NCBI RefSeq assembly: GCF_918797505.1
Contig: NC_092793.1
Span: 49,216,243 to 49,280,242 of the forward strand
Length of the DNA stretch: 64,000 bases
Direction of reading: 5' to 3'
Source of the DNA: Bemisia tabaci
Taxonomy: Eukaryota > Arthropoda > Insecta > Hemiptera > Aleyrodidae
The notes under the pieces are model-generated. The model was given only the letters and a program-made list of their open reading frames with translations. It was not told where the DNA came from and did not search any database. Numbering within the stretch: the first letter of the stretch is position 1; each line of letters starts with the position of its first letter. Below are positions 35,543-48,413 of the stretch, in pieces. Both the position numbers and the translations under genes were made by a program.

Positions 35543-38500
35543 TAGAATGTTCAATTATCAAACCTTCGTCCTGAGTGCGAAAACAAGTGAATAAAACAAT
35601 GCAGTACTAAACTAAGGGTGCAACATTAAAGCACTCATTTCCGAGTAGAGGAAACTGTTTTTTTGGCAAGATTTCACAGATAATGCCATTCAAATCAAAC
35701 ATTCCTATCACTACACGCATATTAAAATTATATACACATTTAGTTTCAGTAATGTCACTGTTGAGAGAAATTCATCATCACCATAAGAAAGACGTTTAAA
35801 CGTTTCAATTTGCTTACTTCCCTGCTGTATCTCCTGTATATTCTCTTCGATATTTCAACAACCGCGTTTGAGTATAAGTACAGCTGAAGTAAGCAATATT
35901 CACTAAGTAAAAACTTAGCAAAGAAGATTAGGCGTCTAAATCAAGAATCACTGTTAGGCCTGCCACGTTGGAATAAAAATACAGAACTTTTAAGTCAAAA
36001 TTAACAGGCTTCAAAACCGTAATGTCATTCATTATATTATAATATGAATTATTAAATAGGTACATCATTAGAAAAAAAAGGGAAAAAAACTCGACCTAAA
36101 TTTAAAATTATTTTCAAACGTCCAGACTTTTCCAACCAAAATGTGTACTTTAATAATTGTATCAATGTTGAATACGGAGCAGCTACTCATTTTTCCTTGA
36201 GCTTTTCTAGAATTTTGGCATTGATTTGGACAAGATTCTGATATTTTACCCAGTAAAAATAATTGTAAAACAAATTTTGACGGAAGCAACTACAAAAAAT
36301 CTCGCAGAATCTGTGAGAAAACAGGAGGCTACTAGGACAAACTTTTTAACGGTGAGGCATCAATTTTATGAAAGCTATCTACTGGCACCGAGTGGATCCT
36401 AACAGACATTGGAGCAACCATGCTTTCTGAAATATAGAAACTCATCAAGAGAATGAGAAAGAAGGGGGGGGGGGGTGAATGTTTTGGTTTCAAAATTTTT
36501 CAGATTTAAAATAAGAGCATCAACAAAAAAACACAAAACCTGCCGCATCTATAACCGATCTATATTTACTTAGATTCGTTGACTTGAAAACCTGATCCAA
36601 AATTAAGGATGGCTTTCCTTGAAGAATTCGACGCGGAAAGTTTAGCTATTTTAATTCTAACTTGATACTACCGTCACTAATGTGCTTGCCGAACACAAAG
36701 GAGCTTCGCGAATTTCAGAGTTTCATGATGCGATTTTTTGGGATTGAGGACGTAAAATTGCTAATTTGACCTTAAGGGAACTACACCGAGAGAAGTTAGA
36801 GATACAACTCTTGCTTCACATCGCATAATATTCGAAAAAAACACCAACACGAAAGGCACGAAAGTTTTCATAGTAGCGTGGGAAAATTAAAGTCGCATTA
36901 ACTATCGATCGCCGGAAATTTTGCGAGCTATTGGTGATCACAGGAAACGCATGACATTAAATAAAGCAGAAACAAGAGGCGAGTGATAATTTTGACTCTT
37001 AATACCAATGGAAATAGACTATTTTCCATCGTCAGAACATGCTGGTTTCAACCTCCAGTGAGCGAGCTGAGAAATATGTGACCTTGGCAGGATTTAGGCT
37101 GGATAGGCAACTAAACTAACTGCTTGACGAAGCTTAGTGTATCATCCTCAAATAAAGGCGCTCTAAAGCCGAGATCGTGCCTCTAGAGACGATAACCGAT
37201 AAAACCTTGCGATCCGTCGACACGGAACATAGACCACTCTAGCAAATTGCCGGCGATTACCGGATGCCTGCGACTAACGCGTGACGACGCGTGACCTAAA
37301 GTTAAAAGGAGCTGAAACCAATAACTGCTAGCAAGTCGAAAAATTACCAGAAAATGTCGAAGACTAAAATAAAGGGATTTTAGAAGGAAGAAAAATGGTG
37401 ATTTGCTACCTTGGTAACTCAGTCTTCTTGATAAAATGATAACGTAAATCATTTTACTAGCACTAATACATTAAAACATCTCGAACCCATTCCATATCAT
37501 GACTTAAGTAAGATGATGTAACAACGAAAGCGAATCGAAAGCAGAAGTATCACGGTGATCGAAGATAAGAACTCTTCTCTTCTCTTTTTTCAACAAAATG
37601 AAACGGTCCCATCCCTATCCTATAGGCGACCTTGAATGATATGTTATTGCGGTCAGAAATGCGTATGGATATCGATTTCCTTTTACTCGGCTCACGCAGA
37701 AATTGTTCTAATGATGGAAAAAACTGAAATGAAAAACAGGCTCTGACGTTCGTTGGAGAACGATGCTATTGTAATATGATGCATTGCATGAACTCGGGTT
37801 TTGTGCTGTATTTTTGGGTACTACACTTAAATCCTCTTTTTCAAATACAAAGTCCGATAGCAATGCTGAAAATTTGTGAGCTTCATGATGTTTTAGCTCA
37901 ATAATTTAAAACCTATAGGTATTCAACTTTTAGCCTTTTTAGACTCGTATTCAAGTCCGGGGTATGGACGTCCATTAAGCATCAGGACGCATATTGGTTT
38001 GCTACAATGATTCCTTACTCAAAATGTTTATAGTCTTTGCTACAATACCCTCAAAATCATCGGGGAAAAGTTTCAAGTAAGCTATGATCTCTCAAATCAA
38101 TTTTAACACGATTTTAACTGATTAATTTATTACTTAAGTTCACTTTTACGGAAAAATTGGAACCGCTTTGCCTTGAGGATTCCGCATAACAATTGGAAAT
38201 ATGTCACCTTTAAGTGCAAGTAATTTGATTCTAACAATAAGTTCATGTAAATTTTTCTATTGCGCTGTTTTTACGAAAATTGGATTGACCAAAAAATCAT
38301 CCTTACATATGTAAACCTCCTAACTAGAGCATATAATATTTGCTACTAAAAATTAGTTCAGAGATATTTTTCCGTGAACAGTACAAGAGGCAAAAAAAAT
38401 ATCAACTGCATGTTTAATAGGGCCGAGAAAAGTGGCGTAACAAAACAATTAATTTGAGCTGGGGTTCGGGACAATGGATCTCACGAAGAAGGTCTCGGTC

Positions 38501-39007
38501 AACTGAAAAGATTATGCAAAATCAGAAATTATTGTAGCTCTGCTGTTGTACCTCATTCATTTCCGACTACTCGTGAACCAAATATCCCGCGAGTTTGGTG
38601 TGCGCAAGTTTCGATAAAAGAAAAGTACCTAGTAAGAGAAAGTGATAAAAGCGGGGCCGTCTAAACACAATATGGCGCCGGAAGAAATTAAAGTGAAGGG
38701 CCTCTTAGGGGTCTGATAGGGGAGGATTGAAGATACTGGTGATGCAATTTTGAGCTTGCTCGATGCAAATTTCAAGCCTTTTGAATATCTTTCATTGCCA
38801 AGCACTTTTAACAAAATTTAAGAAAAGAGATGAACCGGAGGAGTCCGTAATACTGCGAGAGAGGCCCCTAAACTACTTTGATAAAACGCAAAAATTGTGC
38901 TAACTCGTCAGGTCTCAAGACGGATTAACAAATTCCTTTGGGAAGTACCTCTAACATTTTTGAGCCACTTCGACCCCGATGAACTCGGACCCTGGGACTC
39001 AGGTCCC
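35543..39007. other. Repeat-poor stretch, nothing identified
   Basis: About 3.4 kb without clear inverted repeats or frames above 90 residues; only small G-runs. Possibly host intron or intergenic DNA. Confidence 0.4.
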
Positions 39008-39034
39008 GTTTGCTCCCCCCCCCCCCCCCCCCCC
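39008..39034. repeat. Poly-C run
   Basis: About 20 C in a row. Confidence 0.8.
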
Positions 39035-39204
39035 GGCGGCCCTCAAAGAGTGAAGTAGCATTGATAGGAGAAAAGTCCTGCTTTTACACACGCTTACGGT
39101 TTTATTTTCTGTTCAGTGTACATCTATTCATTTTGGACTACTTCTCTTGAAGTAATGATATCTAATAATGAATTAATGACACGCAAAATTCGCAACTTCA
39201 AATA

Positions 39205-39252
39205 AGTAGATAAGTAGATAAGTAGAGAAGTAGTAGTAGAAGTAGTAGTAGT
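39205..39252. repeat. AGT-rich microsatellite
   Basis: AAGTAGATAAGTAGATAAGT then AGTAGTAGT. Confidence 0.8.
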
Positions 39253-40028
39253 TTAATGAGGGCTGCATCCGACTTGCGTGCCGCGGTCAATTTCGATGAA
39301 GACAGAGCTTCATGTAGGTCTCCAGCTAAAAAGAAGGAAAATTAAAGCGGCCGCGAACCGGAAACGTCACACTGTGGGTTTACTTTGATTTATCGTGAGC
39401 ATCTCCTATCTTGTAAAAGCTCAGCCTCACAATAAGTTAATTGTTTTTATTTTCAAGAGATTACTTCGAGGCAAAGGGAGTTGAACTCATACCTCGCAAT
39501 CGCGATCGATCTTCAATTGTTAGAATGTATTTATACTACTCTTTACTAAGTTGGGGATTCCTTCCACGGCCTCCTTTTCGGCACCAAATCCTGGTGAAGA
39601 TATCAATCGATGACGAAGTGAAGATATATAACTTCGCCCTCTAGTCTTTTCCGATTCATTTTTCAAGGTCAGAACAGAGGGGACAATTAGGTTCTTACAT
39701 ATTTCTTTCTTAACAACAAGCAAAGCTGAATGGGGGAACTTTCTGTTAACCATGTAGCTTAACGTACATATTCAATTGTCTTAAATTGAAAAGCTCCTCG
39801 GTGAGAATTTCCTTATTCTGCTTAAGTAATAAATTGGTTTGGGCACTAGAAAATACGAGTATTGCAATTTAATAAATATAAGTCAAAATTCAATTGTACA
39901 GTGAGACGCAAGTGAGTCGTCTCTTTTTTTCTCAAGGGCGCACCGAAATTTTCCGATCGCGGCACGCAAGTCGGATGCAGGAATTGCATAGAAATAGAGT
40001 TCTCGGGAATTACCGAGAACTAGAAAAT

Positions 40029-40193
40029 CAGTGGCGTGGCTTGCTTTGCGATACATCGATTGAGCTGCCATTTAAACCTATGGAAAAGGATCGATGAACA
40101 GGGTGTTCGCAGCGAACACCTTAATAATCGATTCTTTACCATAGGTTTAAATGGCATGACAATCGATACATCGCAATTCACGCCACGCCACTT
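40029..40193. mobile_element. Family F hAT-type MITE, copy 3
   Basis: 165 bp, same length as copy 1; perfect 8-bp duplication TAGAAAAT (40021-40028, 40194-40201). Contains the palindrome GTGTTCGCAGCGAACAC. Confidence 0.85.
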
Positions 40194-40447
40194 TAGAAAA
40201 TGGTGCCTTAATAAAGGGTGAGAGGTGTGTCATCGGCCCCGAAAAAGTTCCGTTCAGCTCTAGTTCCATTGCAGGACCCGGGTCCAGCAACGGAACCGGA
40301 GCCTTTATGCCGCGACGTGCAAATCACGGTCACGGCGCACAGCGCGACAACCGCAGGCCAGGGATCGGCGGGAGATGATTCCGCAGACGGTGCACTCCGG
40401 CCAGCAGGACGGCCAAGGTGGATGAGCAAACTGAAAACAAAATGGCC

Positions 40448-40558
40448 CCAGAGCTCTCGTTACGGCAGCAAGTTGCGAATACACTACCATCCACATGAAG
40501 TCATCGCTGACCCCACAAAGATGGTAGTTCCATCGTAACTTGATGGTGTAACGAGAGC
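40448..40558. repeat. Small foldback with CTCTCGTTAC ends
   Basis: GCTCTCGTTAC at left and GTAACGAGAGC at right enclose about 90 bp. Confidence 0.55.
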
Positions 40559-40723
40559 CTAAATGTAAAGGTGGGGTCTCACGGTTTGTCCGGCAATCAG
40601 ATGGACAGTAGATCGAACGATCTCTCGGAGGCTTTTTCCGAAGAAAGAACCACCGACAGACTGCTAGACCGACTGCCCGTCCGACCATCGAACAAACCAT
40701 GTGACCGCACCAACAGTCCCAGT

Positions 40724-41200
40724 TCCCTACCTACACATCCCCCCTCCCCCACCCCACCTACAAATGCCCTCCTCCCCTACCCCACCTACAGTCCTACACA
40801 GCCCCCTTCCTACACCTACACATGCCCCCTACCCTCAGCTACACATACCCTCCTCCTCCTTACCCCACCTACACATCCCTCCTTCCTGCACCTACACATC
40901 CCCTTCTACCATCTACATATCCCTCCTTCCTCCACCTACACATGCCCTCTCCTCCACCTACACATCCCCCTTTCCTCCACCTGAACCTGCCCCCCTCCCC
41001 CTACCCGACCTACACATTCCCCCTTCCGACACCTACACTAGTCCTATACACATGCCCACTGCCCCCACCTACACATCCCCCCCCTACCCGACCAACACAT
41101 CCCCACCTCCTACACCTGCACATGCCTCCCTTCTACACCTGCACATGCTTCCTCCTACACCTGCACATGCCTCCCTCCTCCCCTCTACGACAACAGGAGG
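40724..41200. repeat. Minisatellite of CACCTACACATCCCC units
   Basis: Irregular tandem units of about 15-30 bp. The proline/threonine-rich frames of 137-208 residues across it are read-through of the repeat. Confidence 0.75.
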
Positions 41201-41265
41201 TATAATCATTCACTCACTCCAGCAGCCTAATTTTTTTTTTTTTTTTTTTTTTTTTTTTCCCAACA

Positions 41266-41568
41266 AAAGAAGCTGCCTGATTCTGGGAATTTTGTGTTTG
41301 TCGGGTGTACATGGATGGCATAGGTAAAATGGCGAAGCGTGATTGGTCGGCTATGTCACATCGCTTCTTTTTCGTGCTTTGTCGATTGGAATGGATGACA
41401 AACCTAAGGCACCTCTTGAGTTCCCAACAGTTTGTCGTCCATTTCAATCGACAAAGCACGACAAAGCAGCGATAAGACATAGCCGACCAATCACCATTCG
41501 CCATTTAACCTACGTCATCCATGTCCACCCGCGACAAACACAAAATTTCAACGATCAGGCTGCAGATT
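41266..41568. mobile_element. Long near-perfect foldback
   Basis: Arms of about 140 bp separated by only about 25 bp. Matching words include GATTGGTCGGCTATGTCA with GACATAGCCGACCAATC, and CGTGCTTTGTCGATTG with CAATCGACAAAGCACG. Confidence 0.75.
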
Positions 41569-41805
41569 TAACAGGATCAAAGAACTTTGAAATAAAATAT
41601 AAAACAAGTGAAATAAAATAAAACACATGCAATAAAATAAGACAAATTAAATAGATTCAAAGAAATTGAATAAAGCAAAGAGCGCGAACACAATTTAATA
41701 AAATAAATAAATTAAGAAATATTTATTTTAACATTTGATTTCACTGCCTAGGGAAAGGGAAAAAACTGAAGGTGGCTACTGAGGGTGAATTTTGTTACCT
41801 ACCTA

Positions 41806-42081
41806 CACAGAGAAAAAAACTTCGTGCGTGCTACCCGAAGTTGAGGTCATTTAAATCTTTGAAGTTTTCGGATCACGCATCCGAAAAATTGAAGTTCAGC
41901 TGCCGGATATCGGATATCAAACATCTGAAGCACTTCAGCATATACTCATCGGAGTACTTCAGATGTTTGACCCGAAATTCGGCAGCTGGACTACAAGTTT
42001 TCGGATGCGCGATCCGAAAACTTAAGAAATCCATTCGGCCTCAACTTCAGGTCCCACGCACGAAGTTTTTCTCTCCGTGTG
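41806..42081. mobile_element. Family H foldback MITE, copy 1
   Basis: CACAGAGAAAAAAACTTCGT to ACGAAGTTTTTCTCTCCGTG; arms over 100 bp with CGAAGTTGAGG, GTTTTCGGAT and CATCTGAAGCACTTC. Confidence 0.8.
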
Positions 42082-42522
42082 GGTGCCCTGAATTTTACGG
42101 GGCTGAGGAAGTGAAAATTTCAAAAAGAAGGAACTCATTTCATGATTTAATCTGCCTGCAAGGAGAAAATAGTGGAATTGGGTGTGAACAAAGAGGAGCT
42201 ACGTATAAGGGAGAGGAGAAAAGCTATTGAGTCCTACAAAACGAAGAAGTTAAGTCACCATAAAGGCATTTGAAATAATCTTGGATTACATGGAATCAAA
42301 GTCTGCTTACGGTTGTCAGACCTATTTCACCAGGATATCTCCATAAAATTCCAGTAGAACTTGCCACGTGTCTGATCATATCAGATGAGTTTTGCTTGAT
42401 CAGATTTGATTTACAAATAGGTACCTGACATACCTACGGCATTGTTAAGTGACGCTCAGAGACTTTTAAAGTAAGTAAAAAATGCCCTAACTACATCCAT
42501 AAATTATTATTGTTTTTCTATT

Positions 42523-43292
42523 AGGTAGCTAGTGCTGTGAGATAAAGTGAAGTTTTTAACTCACATTAAAATAAATGTATTATGGAAGATTGTTGAAGCT
42601 TTTCGGCCTTATCCATTGTCAAGACTTAACAGAGAAAAATGATTTGCATTATTTTTCTCTGTAGAGTTCTAACGATGGCTAAGGCCGAAAAGCTTTGACA
42701 ACCTTAAACAAATACATTTACTTTAATGCGAGTTAAAAAATTCATTTTAATCCATATCACTGCCAATGTTCGAAACTCACCTTTGAGTTTCAGGAGCCAC
42801 ATGGCTAATCAGGCTCGATTTTTACGGGCCATTGAAGAATTTTGAGGAGTCAAATTGACTTTTTGCCTACATCTCGGGGCGCATTTAGTGATAATTTAGA
42901 CGCAAGATTTTTCTAGCTACAGAACTAGTAGCAGTAACTTAGGGAAGAGAAGAACTCTAAGAATGAAATTGTGAATAATAGAAAATGCGTTTACTTGCTA
43001 AGTAAACTGAAAGTTCTTGGTTTTTTCAATTCCAACAATTTTGTTTTCTTTTTCTTCATGCGACTGCCTATTGAAGAAAGTATTGATTTTCGCGAACTTA
43101 ATCCGGTGCCGTGCGTCAAAATTTCGAAAAATCAGCTGACAGAAAAATTAGGATTTTTTCTTGAGGGGGGGGGGGGGGGGGTTGTTTAGAGGCCACATTG
43201 GCACAGAGCCTTCATTTTTTAGGCACCATGGCCGATTTCTTAGGCCCGTTTGGCGGCCTGTGAGTTTCGAACACTGTCACTAGCTACCTACT
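42523..43292. mobile_element. Composite nested foldback
   Basis: Outer inverted pair TAGGTAGCTAGTG and CACTAGCTACCTA. Inside, a tight foldback (about 42531-42765, arms with AAGCTTTTCGGCC) and a second inverted pair GTTCGAAACTCACC and GTGAGTTTCGAAC (about 42771-43275). Confidence 0.55.
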
Positions 43293-44444
43293 AAAACAAC
43301 AATTTACAGTAGGTAAGTGCTACGACCGTAGTGTTGTAGGTATATCGAACACTTTCAGCGATAAAATTAAAACAATAAATTATCAGTTGGTAGATCGATA
43401 AACTGTTTGTTTTCCTAAGCGCTGAGAACCACCTAAAAATCGGAATGATTACTTTTCACAGTTGAATAAAAATAGGAAAGAGGAGGAGTGGGAAGCGGGG
43501 AGGGAGAGTTGAGAGACATTTTCAACCAACTCATGTTATCATGGGTGGTCGCCTCCGGACGGAGACAATGGAAGGGGCCTGAAAGTGAGCACAAGTCAAA
43601 ATCTGAAAGATCTGAAGATTCGGTTGGATTATGTAACTCAGAAGAGACTGGATGGATGGCTGAGAGGGGAATCAACGATTATCGGCATACGGCGAGCGAA
43701 AGACAAGACTTCGAAGCGAAAGTGTGGGGTCTGCCGGCTGAAATCTGCCGAACCCGAAAGAATTCCTAGAAAGGTTTGTTAAGTCTGCGAGACTCAGCAT
43801 CCGGTGGGATCGGGTCGAGTCGGACTCGGGGTGGGCTGAACGTTGCGTTGGTTTTCCCCTCTTCCCTTCCCGCCTGTTTTTATCCCCTTTCCACTTTTTC
43901 CGAACACCTGACCGAAAATTCACCACGGAAATTCGGACCTGATCTCAACTTCTTCATGAATGATAATGAAATGAAAGGAGCAAGTTATGCATTCGGGGGA
44001 AACATGGTGAATATTCTGTGAAGTTTCCTCCTTTGGTATGGAATGCTGTAATTTTTGGAATCGTTTTTTCATTTAGTTGAGGTCCTTTCTAGCAACCCAA
44101 GTTTAGTTAAGGATTAAAACAAAAACGGATTCGGAGCGACATCTCTGAGCTTGATGCCCTGAAATTATTTTAATTTGGTTTTAAAAAAAATTTACCCAGA
44201 ACCTACGATTTACGGGAGCGTTTTTCTCTCAGGACGAGTGGGTATTGATAGACTCTCTAAAATTGGAAGTTAACCTTCTGGAAGGACAATTTTCATGATA
44301 GAATTTATCGGAATTTTTTTTTTTTAGCGGCAGAAGTTGCGCCCTCCGAAAAGCACCCCCCCCCCCCCCGATTTGCCTGAAATGATTCCCCAGACATCTT
44401 TGTCTCACTCGTCTCAAATATTTGGAATCTTCCTGGGAAAAGTA

Positions 44445-44810
44445 CACAGGCGTAGCTGAAAGAAACTGGGGAGTAGCCTGGACCTCTTCTTATCTGAGTG
44501 TTTACGTCCTCCCAGTACGGGAGAAATTCCGGAGCTCTTTCCCGGAAAATCTTGTAACATTTAGCTTTCTTAGATAATGCATTTTACGGCTTCTCTCACG
44601 CAAATGGCCACGTACAAAAACATGCTGATTAACTCTATCATTGATCCTTAAAAACTATCTCGAACAGTCTTTACTCTCCTGACATACACAGCAATGAAAC
44701 AACAAGATACACCAGCTTCAAGCTGTGTGCTAAGTAGTTCACAGGTTCGAAATTGGGAGGAAGGGGGGACAGAGGCAGACCCACTCAGATTCCTAAAAGC
44801 TACGCCTATG
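44445..44810. mobile_element. MITE with CAGGCGTAGCT ends
   Basis: CACAGGCGTAGCTGAAAG at left, CTAAAAGCTACGCCTATG at right, 366 bp. End sequence resembles hAT-type elements; no clear target duplication. Confidence 0.6.
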
Positions 44811-45632
44811 TATGGAAGATAATTTTCTCAGAGTAATTTCCGCATGTGTCCAATATGGGGTATCGTAAATTTCCCTGACATTATCGCTCTGGATAGGGCA
44901 GATTTTATCAAACATTAATTTTAGAGAAGGCAAACTTAGCACCATTCCAGGGTGAAGAAAAAACCTCATTAGACTAAAAAATTGTTTGTCCTAAAATAAT
45001 TTAAGGGACGTTGGGATTTTATACACAATTTCCTGAAAAATCTACTTTAAACTTCCTCAGATTAAGAAACATACGAAACCATATTGACTCCCAATAATCC
45101 CTAAAAGTAGGTAAGGTAGGTGAGGAAGGGGCTCGAGCACCAAGAATTAAATGAATGAATCGGATGATAGAGGCTTTGGTCTTACAAATAGGAAAAACAG
45201 CCGCTGCAGAAAATTGAGCAGCAATAAAAATAATTGAGTTATGAATGGAAACTTTTCCGATGGGTAGATTATATGCTAAGGGACTGAAACAGACGCTATG
45301 TTTAGTTGCCCTGGTGGAAGCTGACATGGCCTAGTTCCGAAGGGTTCAAACATGTAATAAAAACTGTCTCTTGCTTTCACAGAAGCTTCCATGCTCTAGG
45401 TACGTCAAACTGATTTTTCGGTTGAGCAGAGATCTACTGAGCTGCTCATACAGATGGGGGAAAAAGAGGTGCCTGCTAATATTTAGAACTTAGATGAGAT
45501 AGACTATTTCACAGCACCATTGAAGTATGTTTGAATTCAACTTCTAGGAATGATTATCTCAGTAACTAGGTACAGTGTACCATGGCCCGTACAAGACACT
45601 CATCCAATCTGGATAAAAGGGATAACAACTGC

Positions 45633-45775
45633 TGGACTACATTTTGCAATTTGGAAGTATAAATTCTAGCCCAGTTTAAAAACAACGTAAGTATGTGACA
45701 TTAGTTTCCCTATGCACATACATGTTTTTCCAGAAGAGCCAAAATGTATAGTTCCAAATTGCAAAATGCAGTCCA
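45633..45775. mobile_element. Family D small MITE, copy 2
   Basis: TGGACTACATTTTGCAATTT to AATTGCAAAATGCAGTCCA, possible ACTG duplication at the flanks. Confidence 0.8.
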
Positions 45776-46850
45776 ACTGTGAGTGAAGATCTACCGGGAT
45801 TTAAAATGCATGGGTAGCAACACAACAGCAAATTATTGTGAGCCTGCTCTTCACAAGGTAACTAAGAGTAAAAAGAATACACAATGTGAGGGAGATGGAA
45901 CGAAAATCAGATACCTAGGTTGGGAAAGACAAGGAAAGTGAGACACAAAATGAGTAGAGCTGATACAATTTAGCGATGAACGACACCGAATTTGAGCAGA
46001 ATCTAAAATATACTGTAGAGGATGCGTGCAATAAATCAAACCTGAATCCAGGCCCAAAACCAAATCCTTCTAGAAGCAAGTACAGGAACAAACATCGTTT
46101 TCACCAACATCGTCTTCACAATGAGGGCAACACTCGAAAACACACTGCGGAATCGAAACCGAAAGTTTTCAAGGAAACACGAAGGCACGATCATCACTAC
46201 CCGCACGCGGTCACTAGTGCATCGACGACGCGGACAGAACTCGCATAAATCCGAAAACCGGGGCAAATAAACACGAAGTAACGACGAAACCCGATTGAAA
46301 TAGGGATTAATTACATACTGCGTTCAATTTAATCAAACACAGAACACAAGAATCAAGAAGAATGTCACATATTAATCAAGAACTCGGATTCGGTGCGAGA
46401 GAATACGCAATGAGACAACGGGTCTGCGGCCGGAACGAAACTGCGAAGAAATTGACGCCTGACGCTAGCGGCTAGTCGCTTGGGGTGGTGTGCAAAAGCG
46501 TCCAGTGCTCACTGCTGATTGGCCCGCGTATGATGAGGCACACGAACAGTTTGTAACTTGCTGGGCTGTTGCGGCGTCGCACAGTGGAGTGAAAATGCCC
46601 GGTTATCGCTTATTCTCATTTCTCCTCAACTTGATTCGGCTTTTTCACTCTTTTCTGTCTTTTCGGTAGGCGTTTCGTTTCATGATGAAATTTCTCACAT
46701 CCATCGTCTTTTAATCGTGGAATTCTTGAATGATCCAATTTTTGTCTTTACGTTGACAAAACTACATGATAATTTCGGGGATTCTAAACTTTTGATGGAA
46801 TGCGTAAGAAGAAAAATTACTCAAGATAGATTTTACTTGTTCTGGTCGGC
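45776..46850. other. No gene recognised; CpG-richer patch at 46390-46580
   Basis: The frames at 45976-46248 (basic, His-rich) and 46558-46983 show no known motif; the second runs into a hAT element. Confidence 0.35.
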
Positions 46851-46858
46851 ATCTCGTG

Positions 46859-47141
46859 CAGGGTTGCAATTTTTCATGAAAAATAAAATCTTGAAATTCC
46901 ATGTAAAATTTTTCATGAAATTTCAGAAAAATATGAAAAATATTGAAAAATATTCTTCCATATTAAATGCAAAATCAAATTAAAGGCGACTGGTTTTTGG
47001 TTTTTAGTGTTGTTTACTGCATGTTGCATACTCAGCCCCTGAAGGTATGTTTCATATTATTCAAAACTTTGTGAAACTTCATGAAATATTTCACGGAAAT
47101 TTTCAATGTATCATATTTTTCATTTCACTCGTGCAACTCTG
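46859..47141. mobile_element. hAT-type MITE with CAGGGTTGCAA ends
   Basis: 283 bp, ends CAGGGTTGCAA and GTGCAACTCTG, perfect 8-bp target duplication ATCTCGTG (46851-46858, 47142-47149). Interior is rich in TTTCATGAAA words. Confidence 0.82.
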
Positions 47142-47631
47142 ATCTCGTGTTGTGACTTCGCTTACGGATGGTATTTTGATCGTAGACTGCATTATTTTAT
47201 TTTATGGCCTTACTCTTGTCAAGTGTGTTGACACGAGTGCATTAATTTTGGGGGTTTTCAAAAATGTTCGTTAAAATGGAAAAAGCTCCAAGAGAAAAGG
47301 AAAGGTACTCAGAAATATAAATCATTTGGTCGGGTTTACATGTTCAGTCATCTAAGTATGTCTGAGAGTATTTTCATCGTAAAATCCATTTTTTCACTCT
47401 TCCTTTGGTATGTGCCTAATTCCTGCATATAAGTCCTCGTAGTTTCGAGGAATAATTTCAACACGCCTTACTTATGTTCTCACGGCGAGATGCGGCGAAT
47501 ATTTCAAAAGTTTTCAAACTTTTACATTTCCTTATTTTTGAGAGAATTATCTTTGACATCCCAATCCTTAGAATGGGACATTTTTCAATGGTGAAATATG
47601 TCCTTCAGACATTCTAGAATACTGCCGTGCT

Positions 47632-47873
47632 GAGGAAGAACGCCATGTAAGCCTTCAAACGTTGCCAAATTTGCTTTGATAAAATATTAATTTTCAGGGA
47701 AATTGTGAATATTTTTCTTCAAATTTTTTAAAGAATTTTACTGGCGGCTAGATGTAAATCATCTGAAAATTTCAAGAGACGATCTTCATGACTCCCTTCA
47801 AAAGTAGTCATTTTATCAGAGGAATTTTTGAAACTCTCAAATCTTCATACGGCGTTTTTCCTTGGCATTGCAG
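47632..47873. mobile_element. Family B MITE, copy 7
   Basis: CTGCCGTGCTGAGGAAGAAC to CCTTGGCATTGCAG, flanked by the 4-bp duplication AATA. Confidence 0.8.
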
Positions 47874-47894
47874 AATAAATTCAAGCATTGGTAT

Positions 47895-48023
47895 TGGACT
47901 ACATTTTTCAATTTGGAAATCAAATTTGTGGCTCAGTTTAGGAACAAAATATGTCACATTAGTTTCTTATGCACATAAATATTTTTACCGATGAGCCAGA
48001 TATTGTAGTCCCCAATTGTAAAC
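47895..48023. mobile_element. Family D small MITE, copy 3
   Basis: Left end TGGACTACATTTTTCAATTT; the right end is short and abuts copy 4. It follows family B copy 7 by about 20 bp. Confidence 0.7.
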
Positions 48024-48162
48024 TGGACTACATTTTGCAATTTGGAACTATAATTTCTAGCCCGGTTTAAAAACAACGTACGGCACGTACGTTTCCCCAT
48101 GCACATAAGTGTTTATCCAGAAGAGCCAGACTTTACAGTTCCATATTGCAAAATGCAGTCCA
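48024..48162. mobile_element. Family D small MITE, copy 4
   Basis: Complete, TGGACTACATTTTGCAATTT to ATTGCAAAATGCAGTCCA, head-to-tail with copy 3. Confidence 0.8.
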
Positions 48163-48331
48163 AATGTAGTCCCATTGGTCCGAAGGAGAACAACCTCAGA
48201 AAGTAGAGCGAGAACTGAGTTCACACGGAATGGTACCTTCAGGAGTTCAGGGGGCAAAACCATCTGACATAAAACATTAAACCAATGCTAGATTCATATC
48301 ATACTTCTGCTTTGTTACGAAAGAGAGCCAC

Positions 48332-48413
48332 AAGTCAGTCTAGTGTATCTATCGAATAAATCATTTCTCTTGACAGAAAAAAAAAAAAAAAAAAAAAAAA
48401 GTCAGTCTAGTGT
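48332..48413 (+). mobile_element. Tiny retrotransposed cDNA end with poly-A and target duplication
   Basis: A 15-bp direct repeat AAGTCAGTCTAGTGT (48332-48346, 48399-48413) encloses about 30 bp ending in AATAAA (48355-48360) and, 16 nt later, about 24 A. This is the signature of LINE-mediated insertion of a heavily 5'-truncated mRNA. Confidence 0.75.

Noticed and set aside
40571..41327. Proline/threonine-rich frames
   Set aside because: Compositional read-through of a CACCTACACATCCCC minisatellite.
46558..46983. 141-residue frame
   Set aside because: Its last third lies in a hAT MITE and the first part has no recognisable motif; not enough to call a gene.
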